From: Daejeonella sp. H1SJ63
GTDB taxonomy: Bacteria; Bacteroidota; Bacteroidia; Sphingobacteriales; Sphingobacteriaceae
Direction of reading: 5' to 3'
Assembly: GCF_029360775.1 (NCBI RefSeq)
Contig: NZ_JARKMZ010000010.1
Coordinates: 62,001-126,000 of the forward strand
DNA: 64,000 nt
Each line of letters begins with the position of its first letter. Position 1 is the stretch's first letter. A model generated the notes under the pieces. It was not told where the DNA came from. It saw only the letters and a program-made list of their open reading frames with translations, and made no database searches. Positions 11,224 to 20,300 of the stretch are shown in pieces. Both the position numbers and the translations under genes were made by a program.

Positions 11224-12444
11224 ATGTCCAACTACCTAAACCGTCGTAAATTCCTGCAGGCCACTGCTGTTGCCGGCGCCACCTCTTTCTGGTCGCCATC
11301 ATTAAGTGCTGAAACATTATATGAAGCTCAGGTTTCAGATATTGGTAAATCCAAATGGGATCTTGACACTCCGGCTCTTTGTGTTGATCTTGATAAAATG
11401 GAGGCGAATATCAAAGCAGTACATACCGGATTAAAGGGAACAGGTGTTGGTGTTCGTCCGCATGTTAAGACGCATAAATGTCCGGCGATTGCAAAAATGC
11501 AGATTGCAGCAGGTGCAGTTGGTGTTTGTGCTGCAAAGTTGAGCGAATCTGAAGTGATGCTGGTAAATGGTATTCAGAATGTACTGATGACAGGTGTTAA
11601 TGTAACGCCATCCAAGATTAAGCATGCAATGGCTCTCAGAAAGAAGTATAAAGGCTTCTATCAGGCGGTTGATAATATGCAGAATGCCAGGGATTTGCAG
11701 GATGCGGCAAAGGCAGCTGGTATCGTTGCTGATATTGTTGTGGATCTGGATGTGATTAAAAGATCTGGAGTGAAAAATGGACAGCCGGCATTAGAGCTAG
11801 CTCAGTTTGTTGATAAAGCACCAAATCTTAAATTCCATGGTGTTCTTGCTTATGATGGAGCGGTTCAGCATGTTGAGGGTTTCAAAGCCCGCAGAGAGCA
11901 GGCATTAAAGACATTTGAGCCGGTAGTTCATAGTTATGAACTGATGAAGAAAGCCGGATTAAATATGGAAATTTTTAGTGGTGGTGGTACAGGCACATAT
12001 GATATTATGACTGAAGTTCCCGGATTTACTGATGTTCAGGTTGGTAGTTACCTGTTTATGGATCATCAGTACCTTATCATTGGAGGTAAAACCAATGATA
12101 AGGTGTATGATGATTTTGCACCTTCACTCACTGTGATGGCAACGATTATCAATAATGCAAATGAAGGGAAGTATGTTACTGATTCAGGTTCAAAAGCCCT
12201 GACTTTGAATGTGCCTCATGGTAAGATTATCGGTGAGCCTGATTTTGATTATAATGCAGGTTCTGATGAGTACGGATCGGTGAAAATTATCAATCCAAAT
12301 AAAACATATAAGGTCGGAGATAAATTTGAGGTAATTGTACCTCACTGCGATCCTGTTGTGAATCTGTATGATTTCATGTACGGAATTCGCAATGGTAAGG
12401 TTGAGAAGATATTGCCGATACTTGCCCGCGGAAAATCGCAATAG
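11224..12444 (+). CDS. Tat-exported PLP enzyme, alanine racemase-fold (D-threonine aldolase / D-serine dehydratase-like)
   Basis: The 406-residue protein begins with a twin-arginine signal (NRRKFLQATAVAGA), so it should be folded with cofactor before export to the periplasm. The mature part has the fold-type III PLP barrel: DTPALCVDLDKME, then RPHVKTHK with the probable PLP lysine Lys82, and a C-terminal PHCDPVVNLYD that fits the metal-binding His and Cys/Asp of D-threonine aldolase and DSD1-type D-serine dehydratase. Family members cleave or dehydrate D-beta-hydroxy amino acids. A periplasmic copy beside a sugar-oxidation island is unusual, and its substrate is unknown. It has its own terminator. 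Confidence 0.75.
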   Translation: MSNYLNRRKFLQATAVAGATSFWSPSLSAETLYEAQVSDIGKSKWDLDTPALCVDLDKMEANIKAVHTGLKGTGVGVRPHVKTHKCPAIAKMQIAAGAVGVCAAKLSESEVMLVNGIQNVLMTGVNVTPSKIKHAMALRKKYKGFYQAVDNMQNARDLQDAAKAAGIVADIVVDLDVIKRSGVKNGQPALELAQFVDKAPNLKFHGVLAYDGAVQHVEGFKARREQALKTFEPVVHSYELMKKAGLNMEIFSGGGTGTYDIMTEVPGFTDVQVGSYLFMDHQYLIIGGKTNDKVYDDFAPSLTVMATIINNANEGKYVTDSGSKALTLNVPHGKIIGEPDFDYNAGSDEYGSVKIINPNKTYKVGDKFEVIVPHCDPVVNLYDFMYGIRNGKVEKILPILARGKSQ

Positions 12445-12461
12445 GACTTAATTAAGTCTTT

Positions 12462-12500
12462 AAAATGCCTGATAGGTTCTAACTTATCAGGCATTTTAGT
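12462..12500 (+). terminator. Terminator after the PLP enzyme gene
   Basis: AAAATGCCTGATA (12462-12474) pairs with TATCAGGCATTTT (12485-12497), 13 base pairs. It follows the stop by 17 bases. Confidence 0.88.
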
Positions 12501-12615
12501 TTTAGAGGGTAAAGAACGAATTGTACCTGGTTTATCGTTCAACCTTCATATATCCTGCTCTTTTATTTCACTAAAACATAAATATTATCTGTTTTAATTG
12601 ATTGATGGACAAATA

Positions 12616-12650
12616 AAAAGGCAGCAGGTTTTTAAACCTGCTGCCTTTTT
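12616..12650 (-). terminator. Terminator at the end of the leftward sugar-oxidation genes
   Basis: A perfect stem of 16-17 base pairs built on GGCAGCAGGTTT and AAACCTGCTGCC, flanked by A and T runs, so it can work in both directions. It lies 22 bases past the DUF1080 stop. The core GCAGCAGG/CCTGCTGC recurs in the hairpin at 17331-17362. Confidence 0.88.
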
Positions 12651-12671
12651 ATAGAGTTAATAATTAACTGA

Positions 12672-13385
12672 TTATAATCTTTTGATTTCAATATTTCTGT
12701 ACCAAACCTCATCTCCATGATCCTGAAGAGCGATTTTCCCTGACTTGTAAATACTGAAGCCAGGCATAGTTTTGAACTTACTGCCTGCAACCATCGTCTT
12801 CCATTGTTCATCCCACATGGTTGTTGAAACCACTTTGACTCCGTTCATGATAAAATCGAGTTTGCCTTTGCTGGCAATGATTTCTACTTTATTCCATTGA
12901 CCAACAGGTTTTACCGGTTCTGAGCTGCTGGCTATCAGATCATACAGGTCGCCGGCACGATGCTTATTGATCTTTCCGTCTGCATGTCCGTCATTATCAA
13001 GAACCTGCATTTCCGGACCGGTATTATATGAAGCGGGGTATTTGCTTAGGTCTTCATTTACAAAGAAAATGATTCCGCTATTGCCGTTTTTCGAGATTTT
13101 CCATTCCAGTTTAAGATGGAAATTACTGAACTCCTCATTGGTTGTCAGGTCGCCGCCACTCTCTTTGGTTTTGTTTTTAGCATCCAGATACAGCGCACCA
13201 TCATTCACTTTCCAGGCTGCACCTGCCTGCTGTTTACCATAAGTGTGCCAACCTGCTGTACTTTTACCATCAAACAATTTCTGCCATCCTTTTTTAGATG
13301 AATCAGAAACATTTTTGCTTGTTTCGGGCGAATCAAAGCCACTGAACAGCACTGCAGCAAGGATAATCAGGCTGATACGTTTCAT
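12672..13385 (-). CDS. Secreted DUF1080 protein (3-keto-disaccharide hydrolase family)
   Basis: The 237-residue protein has a signal peptide (MKRISLIILAAVLFSG) and one DUF1080 concanavalin-like domain. The conserved LFDGKSTAGWHTYG opening, GNSGIIFF, GPEMQVLDNDGH and the closing LQDHGDEVWYRNIEI are all present. Members of this family are assigned to cleavage of 3-keto-glycosides in bacteria that oxidise sugars at C3. Its start is one base past the cytochrome c stop, so the two are tightly coupled. That pairing supports a periplasmic step in which a 3-keto sugar made by a dehydrogenase is split. The reaction here is inferred. Confidence 0.88.
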   Translation of the reverse strand: MKRISLIILAAVLFSGFDSPETSKNVSDSSKKGWQKLFDGKSTAGWHTYGKQQAGAAWKVNDGALYLDAKNKTKESGGDLTTNEEFSNFHLKLEWKISKNGNSGIIFFVNEDLSKYPASYNTGPEMQVLDNDGHADGKINKHRAGDLYDLIASSSEPVKPVGQWNKVEIIASKGKLDFIMNGVKVVSTTMWDEQWKTMVAGSKFKTMPGFSIYKSGKIALQDHGDEVWYRNIEIKRL

Positions 13386-13386
13386 T

Positions 13387-13800
13387 TTAGTTAGTTTTTA
13401 AAGACAGAATGTATTTAACCATTTCTTTTGCATCATCACTGCTTAAAGCGGGGTGTGGTGCCATTGGAATTTCACCCCAGGAACCTGAACCCCCCTGAAT
13501 GATTTTTCCTGCCAGTAAGTCAATATTGGCATCTGTAGCAGGGTATTTGTTTGCTACATCAATATAAGACGGGCCAACAAGCTTGGCATCTACTTTATGG
13601 CAGGTTAAGCAATCGGATGCACCGATCAGTTGTTCACCTTTTGCTGATCCTACAGACGCTACAGCACTTGCTGTTGTATCTGCGGCAGGAGCTGCTGCTA
13701 CTGCTTGTGTGCTGGTATCTTGTGTCTCAGCTGTTTTTTCTCCGCTGTTGCAGGCATAAATAACACTGCAAATACTTAATAGGGCAAATATCTTTTTCAT
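13387..13800 (-). CDS. Lipoprotein cytochrome c (c551/c552-like)
   Basis: Small monoheme electron carrier of 137 residues. An N-terminal signal ends in a lipobox-like VIYAC with Cys17, so it is probably anchored in a membrane by lipid. After an Ala/Thr-rich linker comes the heme site CLTCH (Cys64, Cys67, His68) and an axial-methionine segment IPMAPH with Met113. It closely resembles the cytochrome domain inside the giant protein at 17372-20764 (shared KII-GG-WGE motif). It is the likely electron acceptor for a sugar dehydrogenase of the island. Confidence 0.92.
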   Translation of the reverse strand: MKKIFALLSICSVIYACNSGEKTAETQDTSTQAVAAAPAADTTASAVASVGSAKGEQLIGASDCLTCHKVDAKLVGPSYIDVANKYPATDANIDLLAGKIIQGGSGSWGEIPMAPHPALSSDDAKEMVKYILSLKTN

Positions 13801-13838
13801 TGTATTTAAATTATATGGGGTGAAAATAGTGAATAATA

Positions 13839-14891
13839 TTAAATGCCAATAATTTTACGGTTGAACTCTTCATCACTGCCTCTTCCCGCAAAATCATCAA
13901 ACGCTTTTTCGGTAACTCTGATGATATGATCTTTAATAAATTCAGATCCTTCTTTTGCACCATCTTCGGGATGTTTGATACAGCATTCCCACTCCATTAC
14001 AGCCCAGCCTTTAAAATCATATTGAGTAAGTTTGCTGAATATTTTTTTAAAATCAACTTGCCCGTCGCCCGGCGAACGGTATCTGCCGGCGCGGTCTGCC
14101 CAGCCCTGATAACCCCCAAATGTGCCTTGTTTCCCGGTTGAATTGAATTCTGCGTCTTTTACATGGAATGCCTTGATCCTTTCGTGATAATGGTCAATGT
14201 ACTGAACATAATCAAGGCACTGAAGTACAAAGTGTGATGGGTCATATAATAAACAGGCTCTTGGATGATTATTTACTTTCTCCAGGAACATTTCATAGGT
14301 TACACCATCAAACAGGTCTTCACCAGGATGAATTTCATAACAAACATCTACTCCGTTTTCATCAAAATGGTCAAGAATAGGCATCCATCTTCTGGCAAGT
14401 TCTTTAAATCCTGCATCTACAAGACCTGCTGGTCTTTGCGGCCATGGATGCCAGGTATGCCAAAGTAATGAACCGCTGAATGTTGCATGAGCAGTAAGTC
14501 CCAGATTTTTGGATGCTGTTGCCCCATATTTCAATTGCTGAATAGCCCATTCAGTTCTTGCTTTAGGATTGTTATGAACCGATGCAGGAGCAAATCCGTC
14601 AAAAAGAAGGTCATATGCCGGATTCACAGCAACCAGCTGACCCTGCAGGTGTGTTGATAATTCGGTGATCTCCAGTCCGCAGCTATTAACCAGGCCCTTA
14701 ATTTCATCCGCATAGGTTTTACTTTCTGCAGCTTTTTGCAAGTCAATACAGCGGGGATCCCAGGTTGGGATCTGTACTCCTTCATAGCCAAGGCTTTTAG
14801 CCCATTTACAAATGGATTCCAGGCTGTTGAAAGGCGCTTCATCACCTAAAAACTGAGCCAGGAATATTCCGGGTCCTTTAATTGTTGTCAT
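13839..14891 (-). CDS. Sugar phosphate isomerase/epimerase family protein (xylose isomerase-like TIM barrel)
   Basis: The 350-residue protein lacks a signal peptide and has the metal-binding pattern of the AP endonuclease 2/xylose isomerase-like barrel: Glu in CYEIHPGED, Asp-His in LLYDPSHFV, His in AFHVKDAEF and Glu in AVMEWECC. Family members isomerise or epimerise sugars and keto-sugars. The Gfo/Idh/MocA gene lies 12 bases upstream in the same operon, a pair seen repeatedly in 3-keto-sugar and inositol-like pathways. A role in converting a 3-keto-hexose is an inference from context. Confidence 0.85.
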   Translation of the reverse strand: MTTIKGPGIFLAQFLGDEAPFNSLESICKWAKSLGYEGVQIPTWDPRCIDLQKAAESKTYADEIKGLVNSCGLEITELSTHLQGQLVAVNPAYDLLFDGFAPASVHNNPKARTEWAIQQLKYGATASKNLGLTAHATFSGSLLWHTWHPWPQRPAGLVDAGFKELARRWMPILDHFDENGVDVCYEIHPGEDLFDGVTYEMFLEKVNNHPRACLLYDPSHFVLQCLDYVQYIDHYHERIKAFHVKDAEFNSTGKQGTFGGYQGWADRAGRYRSPGDGQVDFKKIFSKLTQYDFKGWAVMEWECCIKHPEDGAKEGSEFIKDHIIRVTEKAFDDFAGRGSDEEFNRKIIGI

Positions 14892-14903
14892 ATATATTAT
14901 TCG

Positions 14904-16064
14904 TTAAACTTCAAAATTTGTCCATTTCTCATTACTTGAACCGCTTTTTACCACATTGTCTATAAAAGCCATTCCTCTTATACCTTCATTTACTGAAGGA
15001 TAATCATAAGCTTCAGCAGGTGCTTCAGTGCCTTCATTCTTTGCCGAAACTACCAGGGCGAAATTTCTGTACAGGTTTCCGAATGCTTCAAGATAACCTT
15101 CCGGATGCCCTCCGGGAGTACGTGTATTGAAGGTAGCATAGCCTGAAAGATTATGTCCGCCGGTTCTTAATATCTGAACCGGAGCGTCGAGCCATTTCAG
15201 AATGATGGTATTCGGTTCCTGTTGTGACCATTCCAGCCCTCCTTTTTCACCGTACACTCTTATTTTTAATGCATTTTCTTCTCCGGCAGCAATTTGAGAA
15301 GCCACCAATACTCCGTTCGCTCCGTTATCAAATTTCAGTAATACGTTTCCGTCATCATCCAGCGCCCTGCCTTGTACAACGATATTCAGATCAGCACAAA
15401 GTTTAGTGATTTTTAGCCCACTAACATATTCTGCCAGATGGGCAGCGTGTGTACCGATATCACCCATACATCCACTTTTCCCTGATCTGCCTGGATCTGT
15501 ACGCCATGCAGCCTGCGGGTTATTTCCGTCTTTTTCCGACAAACGACTTAACCAGCCCTGCGGATATTCGACAAGAACTTTCCTGATATTACCCAATTCT
15601 CCGGTCTTAACCAGTTGTCTGGCATGCTTAACCATCGGGTATCCGGCGTAAGTATGGGTCAGTAATAAACATAAGCCGGTTTCTTCAGTTTTTTTCTTCA
15701 GCTGCTTTGCTTCATCGAGTGTAAAAGTAATTGGTTTGTCGATTACTACATGGAAACCATGCTCCAGCGCCATCATTGCAGGAGCAAAGTGGACATGGTT
15801 GGGCGTAACAATACTCACAAAATCCATACGTTCATCAGCAGGAAGCAGGCTTTCTTTACGGATCATTTCTTCATAACTTGGATAGATCCTGTCTTCAGGG
15901 AGGAAAAGTGTTTTTCCACTTTCAAGTGCTTTTTCCGGGCTTGAGCTCAGCGCTCCGCAAACCAGCTCGATGAGTCCATCCATGTTTGCTGCGATGCGGT
16001 GTACTGCTCCAATAAAGGCATCTTTACCACCGCCGATCATTCCCATTCTTAATTTTCTTTTCAT
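14904..16064 (-). CDS. Gfo/Idh/MocA family oxidoreductase (cytoplasmic)
   Basis: NAD(P)-dependent sugar oxidoreductase of 386 residues without an export signal. The Rossmann motif near the N-terminus reads GMIGGGKDAFIG, and the usual EKP motif is VIDKPITF, a DKP variant also found in some family members. The second domain has the HxxDxxxH-like GDIGTHAAHLAEY. Enzymes of this family can oxidise glycosides at C3 or reduce 3-keto sugars. It is co-directional with the isomerase gene downstream (12 bases) and the epimerase gene upstream (86 bases). Confidence 0.9.
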   Translation of the reverse strand: MKRKLRMGMIGGGKDAFIGAVHRIAANMDGLIELVCGALSSSPEKALESGKTLFLPEDRIYPSYEEMIRKESLLPADERMDFVSIVTPNHVHFAPAMMALEHGFHVVIDKPITFTLDEAKQLKKKTEETGLCLLLTHTYAGYPMVKHARQLVKTGELGNIRKVLVEYPQGWLSRLSEKDGNNPQAAWRTDPGRSGKSGCMGDIGTHAAHLAEYVSGLKITKLCADLNIVVQGRALDDDGNVLLKFDNGANGVLVASQIAAGEENALKIRVYGEKGGLEWSQQEPNTIILKWLDAPVQILRTGGHNLSGYATFNTRTPGGHPEGYLEAFGNLYRNFALVVSAKNEGTEAPAEAYDYPSVNEGIRGMAFIDNVVKSGSSNEKWTNFEV

Positions 16065-16150
16065 ATATCCGCTAATGTTTTTTTATGTTTTGTACAGTAT
16101 AAAGTTCTGATAATCGTTGTAAAATACAAATGAACTTGCCTCCCGGATGA

Positions 16151-17314
16151 TTATTTGTTCAATGAAAATTTATAAACAGTACTGCTTGTGTAGCTTTCAC
16201 CCATATTCAAAACTGTGTCTGGAAAATCAGGTCTGTTTGGTGAATCAGGGAAATGCTGTGTTTCAAGACAGAAAGCAGATCTGAATTCGTCTTTCGATCC
16301 GCCCTTGAAGGTATTTTTAGCCTGCATAAAATTCCCGCTGTAGAATTGCAGGCCGGGTTCTGTAGTGAATACATCCATTACAATTCCTGACTTGTCGCCA
16401 ATGGCTCTGGCAGCATGGAATAGTTTATCTGAGTCCGAGCGGTTCAATATGTAGTTATGGTCATATCCTTTTCCGTATTTCAGTTGAATATGATCTGCTT
16501 CAATTCTGTTCTCAATGCTCCGTTGTTTTCTGAAATCAAAAGGAGTTCCATCTACTTTGAGAGGTTTCCCCATCGGGATCAGAGTGGAATCTACGGGATT
16601 ATATTCTTCTGCATTTATCTGTAACTGATGATTCAGAACAGATCCGCTGCCTTCCCCGTTCAGATTATAAAAGGCATGATTGGTCAGGTTGATGACCGTT
16701 TTTTTATCTGTGGATGCGTAGTAGTTAATTTTTAATTCATTATCATCCGTAAGGATGTAGATCACTTTTGCTCTAAGATTTCCAGGGTAACCCTCTTCCA
16801 TATCCTTTGAAAGATAGCTGAACTCAATACTTTGGCTATTTATTTGCTTTGCATTCCATACCACGGCCTGAAATCCTTTTTTCCCTCCATGAAGTGAATT
16901 GATTCCATTATTTGTAAACAAGGTATAGGTCTTACCATCCAGAATAAATTTGCCCCGGGCAATCCGGTTGCCATATCTGCCGATGGTTGCACCAAAATAA
17001 GGCTCAGTTGAGTTGATGTATTGATCTATCCCGGAAAACCCAACTACTACATCGGTTAATTTTCCTGTCTGGTCCGGGATCTGCAAACTGATTATTCTTG
17101 CGCCGTAATTTGTAAATGTTGCTACCACATTTTTATTGTTCTTCAGAGTATACAGATCGGTAGGTTTACCATCTATGTTTTTTTGAAATGCTTTTTCCGG
17201 GAGAATGACAGATTGCTGCAAGCTCTTAAATTCGGTTTCTTTTTGTTGATCAGTAACCGAATTACAGCATGAGATCACAAGGTATAATGCCAGTACCTGA
17301 AAATATGTTTTCAT
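16151..17314 (-). CDS. galM: Aldose 1-epimerase, probable lipoprotein
   Basis: Interconverts alpha and beta anomers of aldoses. The protein has 387 residues with a lipoprotein-like signal (LYLVISCCNS), so it should act in the periplasm or on a membrane surface. Typical GalM signatures follow: NGINSLHGGKKGF, the NLTNHAFYNLNG histidine motif, and GLQFYSGNF near the C-terminus. An exported mutarotase fits an oxidative pathway that needs a certain anomer. A hairpin lies only 17 bases before the start codon, leaving almost no room for a separate promoter, so readthrough from the gene upstream is likely. Confidence 0.92.
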   Translation of the reverse strand: MKTYFQVLALYLVISCCNSVTDQQKETEFKSLQQSVILPEKAFQKNIDGKPTDLYTLKNNKNVVATFTNYGARIISLQIPDQTGKLTDVVVGFSGIDQYINSTEPYFGATIGRYGNRIARGKFILDGKTYTLFTNNGINSLHGGKKGFQAVVWNAKQINSQSIEFSYLSKDMEEGYPGNLRAKVIYILTDDNELKINYYASTDKKTVINLTNHAFYNLNGEGSGSVLNHQLQINAEEYNPVDSTLIPMGKPLKVDGTPFDFRKQRSIENRIEADHIQLKYGKGYDHNYILNRSDSDKLFHAARAIGDKSGIVMDVFTTEPGLQFYSGNFMQAKNTFKGGSKDEFRSAFCLETQHFPDSPNRPDFPDTVLNMGESYTSSTVYKFSLNK

Positions 17315-17330
17315 ACATAGGGAATAAAAA

Positions 17331-17362
17331 AACCTGCTGCAATAATTTAATTGCAGCAGGTT
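17331..17362 (-). terminator. Intra-operon hairpin (terminator or attenuator)
   Basis: AACCTGCTGCAAT (17331-17343) pairs with ATTGCAGCAGGTT (17350-17362). On the minus strand a run of T follows. It lies between the giant ThuA protein gene and galM. Because galM starts 17 bases later, it probably causes partial termination rather than a full stop. Confidence 0.75.
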
Positions 17363-17371
17363 GAAGATCGT

Positions 17372-20300
17372 TTATTGAATCTTTGCAGGAACAAATTTTA
17401 ATGTTCTGAGCAGTGGTCTTGGGGTCCCGTTTTTAGGGTCGGCACTGATCAGTAAGTAAAGTGTATGAAGTTTCCCGTCGCTTGTTGCTTTTACCGGAAT
17501 TGACACCGTTTCATGTCCCGGATCTACGCTGACATTACCTGCAGCCACTATCGGGCCTTTTTCTGAATCCAGACGTAATTCCAAAGTGTATTTTGCTGAT
17601 AATGAATATTTTAGATTTGACAGCTCCAGGCTTCCAATTCCGTTCAGGTCAATCTGCTTGAATGTCATCCGGCCTTTGTTTTGTGGGTAAACTAAAAATC
17701 CTGTGGATGTTGAATCTTTCAGATTTATTCCGTTTCTGTCTGTGATTTCTCTGGCATTGAACAAATTACTTCTCAGGTAAACTGATGCTGCTGAAGAAAG
17801 AGGTTTAAGTCCCGGAGCTCCCTGATCAGTATATGCTGCATACAGACTGAATACTGTATTGTCTGATTCTATAATTCCAGAAGATGGTGTGATTCTGCCC
17901 TGCATAGGTAATGAAGCTTTGTTCACTGCTTTATTTTCGAGTGAAAGTACCCACTGGGTAATCTTTTTTGCATCGTCTTCACTCATGGTGGAATGAGCAG
18001 GCATGGCAACTTCGCCCCATACACCACCACCACCTTTGATAATCTTTGCAGACAGATAGCTCAGTGCTGAAGCGTCTTTCTGATATTTTGCTGAGACCTG
18101 GGTAAAAGCCGGACCTATTGATTTGGTATTGGTCTGATGGCATGACTGGCAATCAGATTTAAGCATTAAAGCTTGTCCTGACTGAGCTGCAGTAACTTCC
18201 TGATGACCAAGAGATGCTCCTGCAAAATCTGATCCCTTAGTATAGTTAGTAGAAACAAATACCGTGCTTTTGTTTACCGCTGCTCCCTGATCTGCTACCA
18301 ATACCTGATAGTCAACAGCTTTGCCGGGGAAATAGAAGCTGCGGTTACCCTGTATCTGAATAGTAACTTTAGGTCTTGCATTTCCGGCTACCACCTGAAC
18401 GGGGCTGCTGCTGGAACTTGCCATCTGCTTATCTGTAACCTTTACACTTACCTGATATTCTCCAGCCTTTGTATAGATGTACTCAATGGATGGGCTTTTA
18501 GTTGTCTTTTTGATGCCATTGCCCAAATCCCAGATATAGGTCAACTCATCCCTGTCATAATCTTCTGCATTTACTTTTGCCTGCAATTTGAAAGGAAGAA
18601 TCCCTGTGGTATTGTTAATAATGAGTTCATTGATCTTGGGCGGACGATTACCTGCCATATAATCAATCCTTGCTATTCCGGCATCCGGATTTTTTGAGAA
18701 CCATCCTTTTCCATATTCAAGAATATAGATTCTTCCATCAGGTCCCAGTTCCATATCAACCGGAGCTGCAAAAGACGATGAAGGCATGAATGCTTCCATG
18801 TTATCATAGTCGCCGTTAGGTTTCATACTAACTACCTTGATCCAGTTTCTTATCCATTCGTAAATGAATAATTTATTATTGTAATGATCAGGATAACGGG
18901 TTTCTTTAGGATAAAGCTCACTGTGATATACTGGTCCGGCCATAGCAGTCCGGCCACCCGTACCAACCTGAGGAAATTCTTTAGAGGCGGCATATGGATA
19001 CCAGATGAATGCAGGTTGTACCTGAGGTAACTCCTTTAATCCGGTATTGTTCGGAGAATTATTAACCGGTTTTTTTGGATCAAAAGCTTCAGCACTAATT
19101 CCTGTTTTATAATCGTAGGCCCGGTAAGGGTAGTTATTGCCTACAAAATATGGCCATCCGAAGAAGCCGGCATTACGGGCCTGATTTACCTCATCATAAC
19201 CTCTGGATCCGCGTTCAGGGCTGTCAGCGTTTGCATCCGGACCAACCTCTCCCCAGTAAAGGAATCCTGTTTTGCTGTCAATGGAAATACGGTATGGATT
19301 CCGGTTCCCCATTACATAGATTTCAGGTTTGGTATGAGGAGTCTTAGGAGGGAAGAGGTTTCCTGAAGGTATTTCATAGCTGCCATCGGGCTTCACGCGA
19401 ATACGCATGATTTTTCCGCGAAGGTCATTGGTGTTACCTGATGATCTGCCGGCATCATATTGTTCAAGGCCTGGACGGTTATCCATCGGTCCATATCCTT
19501 TATTAACAAATTGTTGTTTAGGGACATCAAACGGAGTTGAATTATCGCCCGTTGAAACGTACAGTAACCCATCCGGGCCAAAAGCAATTGAACCACCGGT
19601 ATGACAGCAAATTTCTCTTTGAGAGTAGAACTGTAAAACAACTTTTTCTGATGAGTTGTCCAATTTGTCGTTCACAAATTTAAATCGTGATAATCTGTTT
19701 ACTGAGGTGTCTTTAGGACTATAAAAGATATAGACATAATTGTTGTTTTTATAATCAGGATCAGCTGCAACACCTAAAACTCCTTCCTCTGCATTGGCTC
19801 CTGCAACGGAAGTTTGAAAATAGGCATTCAAGGCCCCAACCTGAGTAATACTTTTAGTACTTTCCTTATAAAGCATGATTTCACCACGTCTTTGAACCAA
19901 TAAAATATCCAGATTAGGAAGTATGGCCATTTCAGTAGGTTCAAATAAAGTTCCGGTGGTCAGAACTGTTTTAACAAAGCGGTTTTCTTCGGGCACTTTC
20001 AGAGTTTTAGCCTTCGAATAATTTAAAGCCGTATTATTGCCCATAGCATATTTTATTCCGCCAAGGAGATGTTTCAGGTAGGCTGCATCAGTGTATGATT
20101 CATTGGTATGGCCCATACCGGTATAGAACGCCCTTCCCCCGTCGAACTCATGATACCATGCAATAGGATGCGGGTTTCCATTGGCTCCACCCTCATAAGA
20201 TTTCTCGTCAAGATTAATTAAAACCTTAACTTCAGGATTAAGTTCTTTGTAATTATACCACTCATCTTTACGTAACCATTTTTCTGAGAGATGTTTGGTT

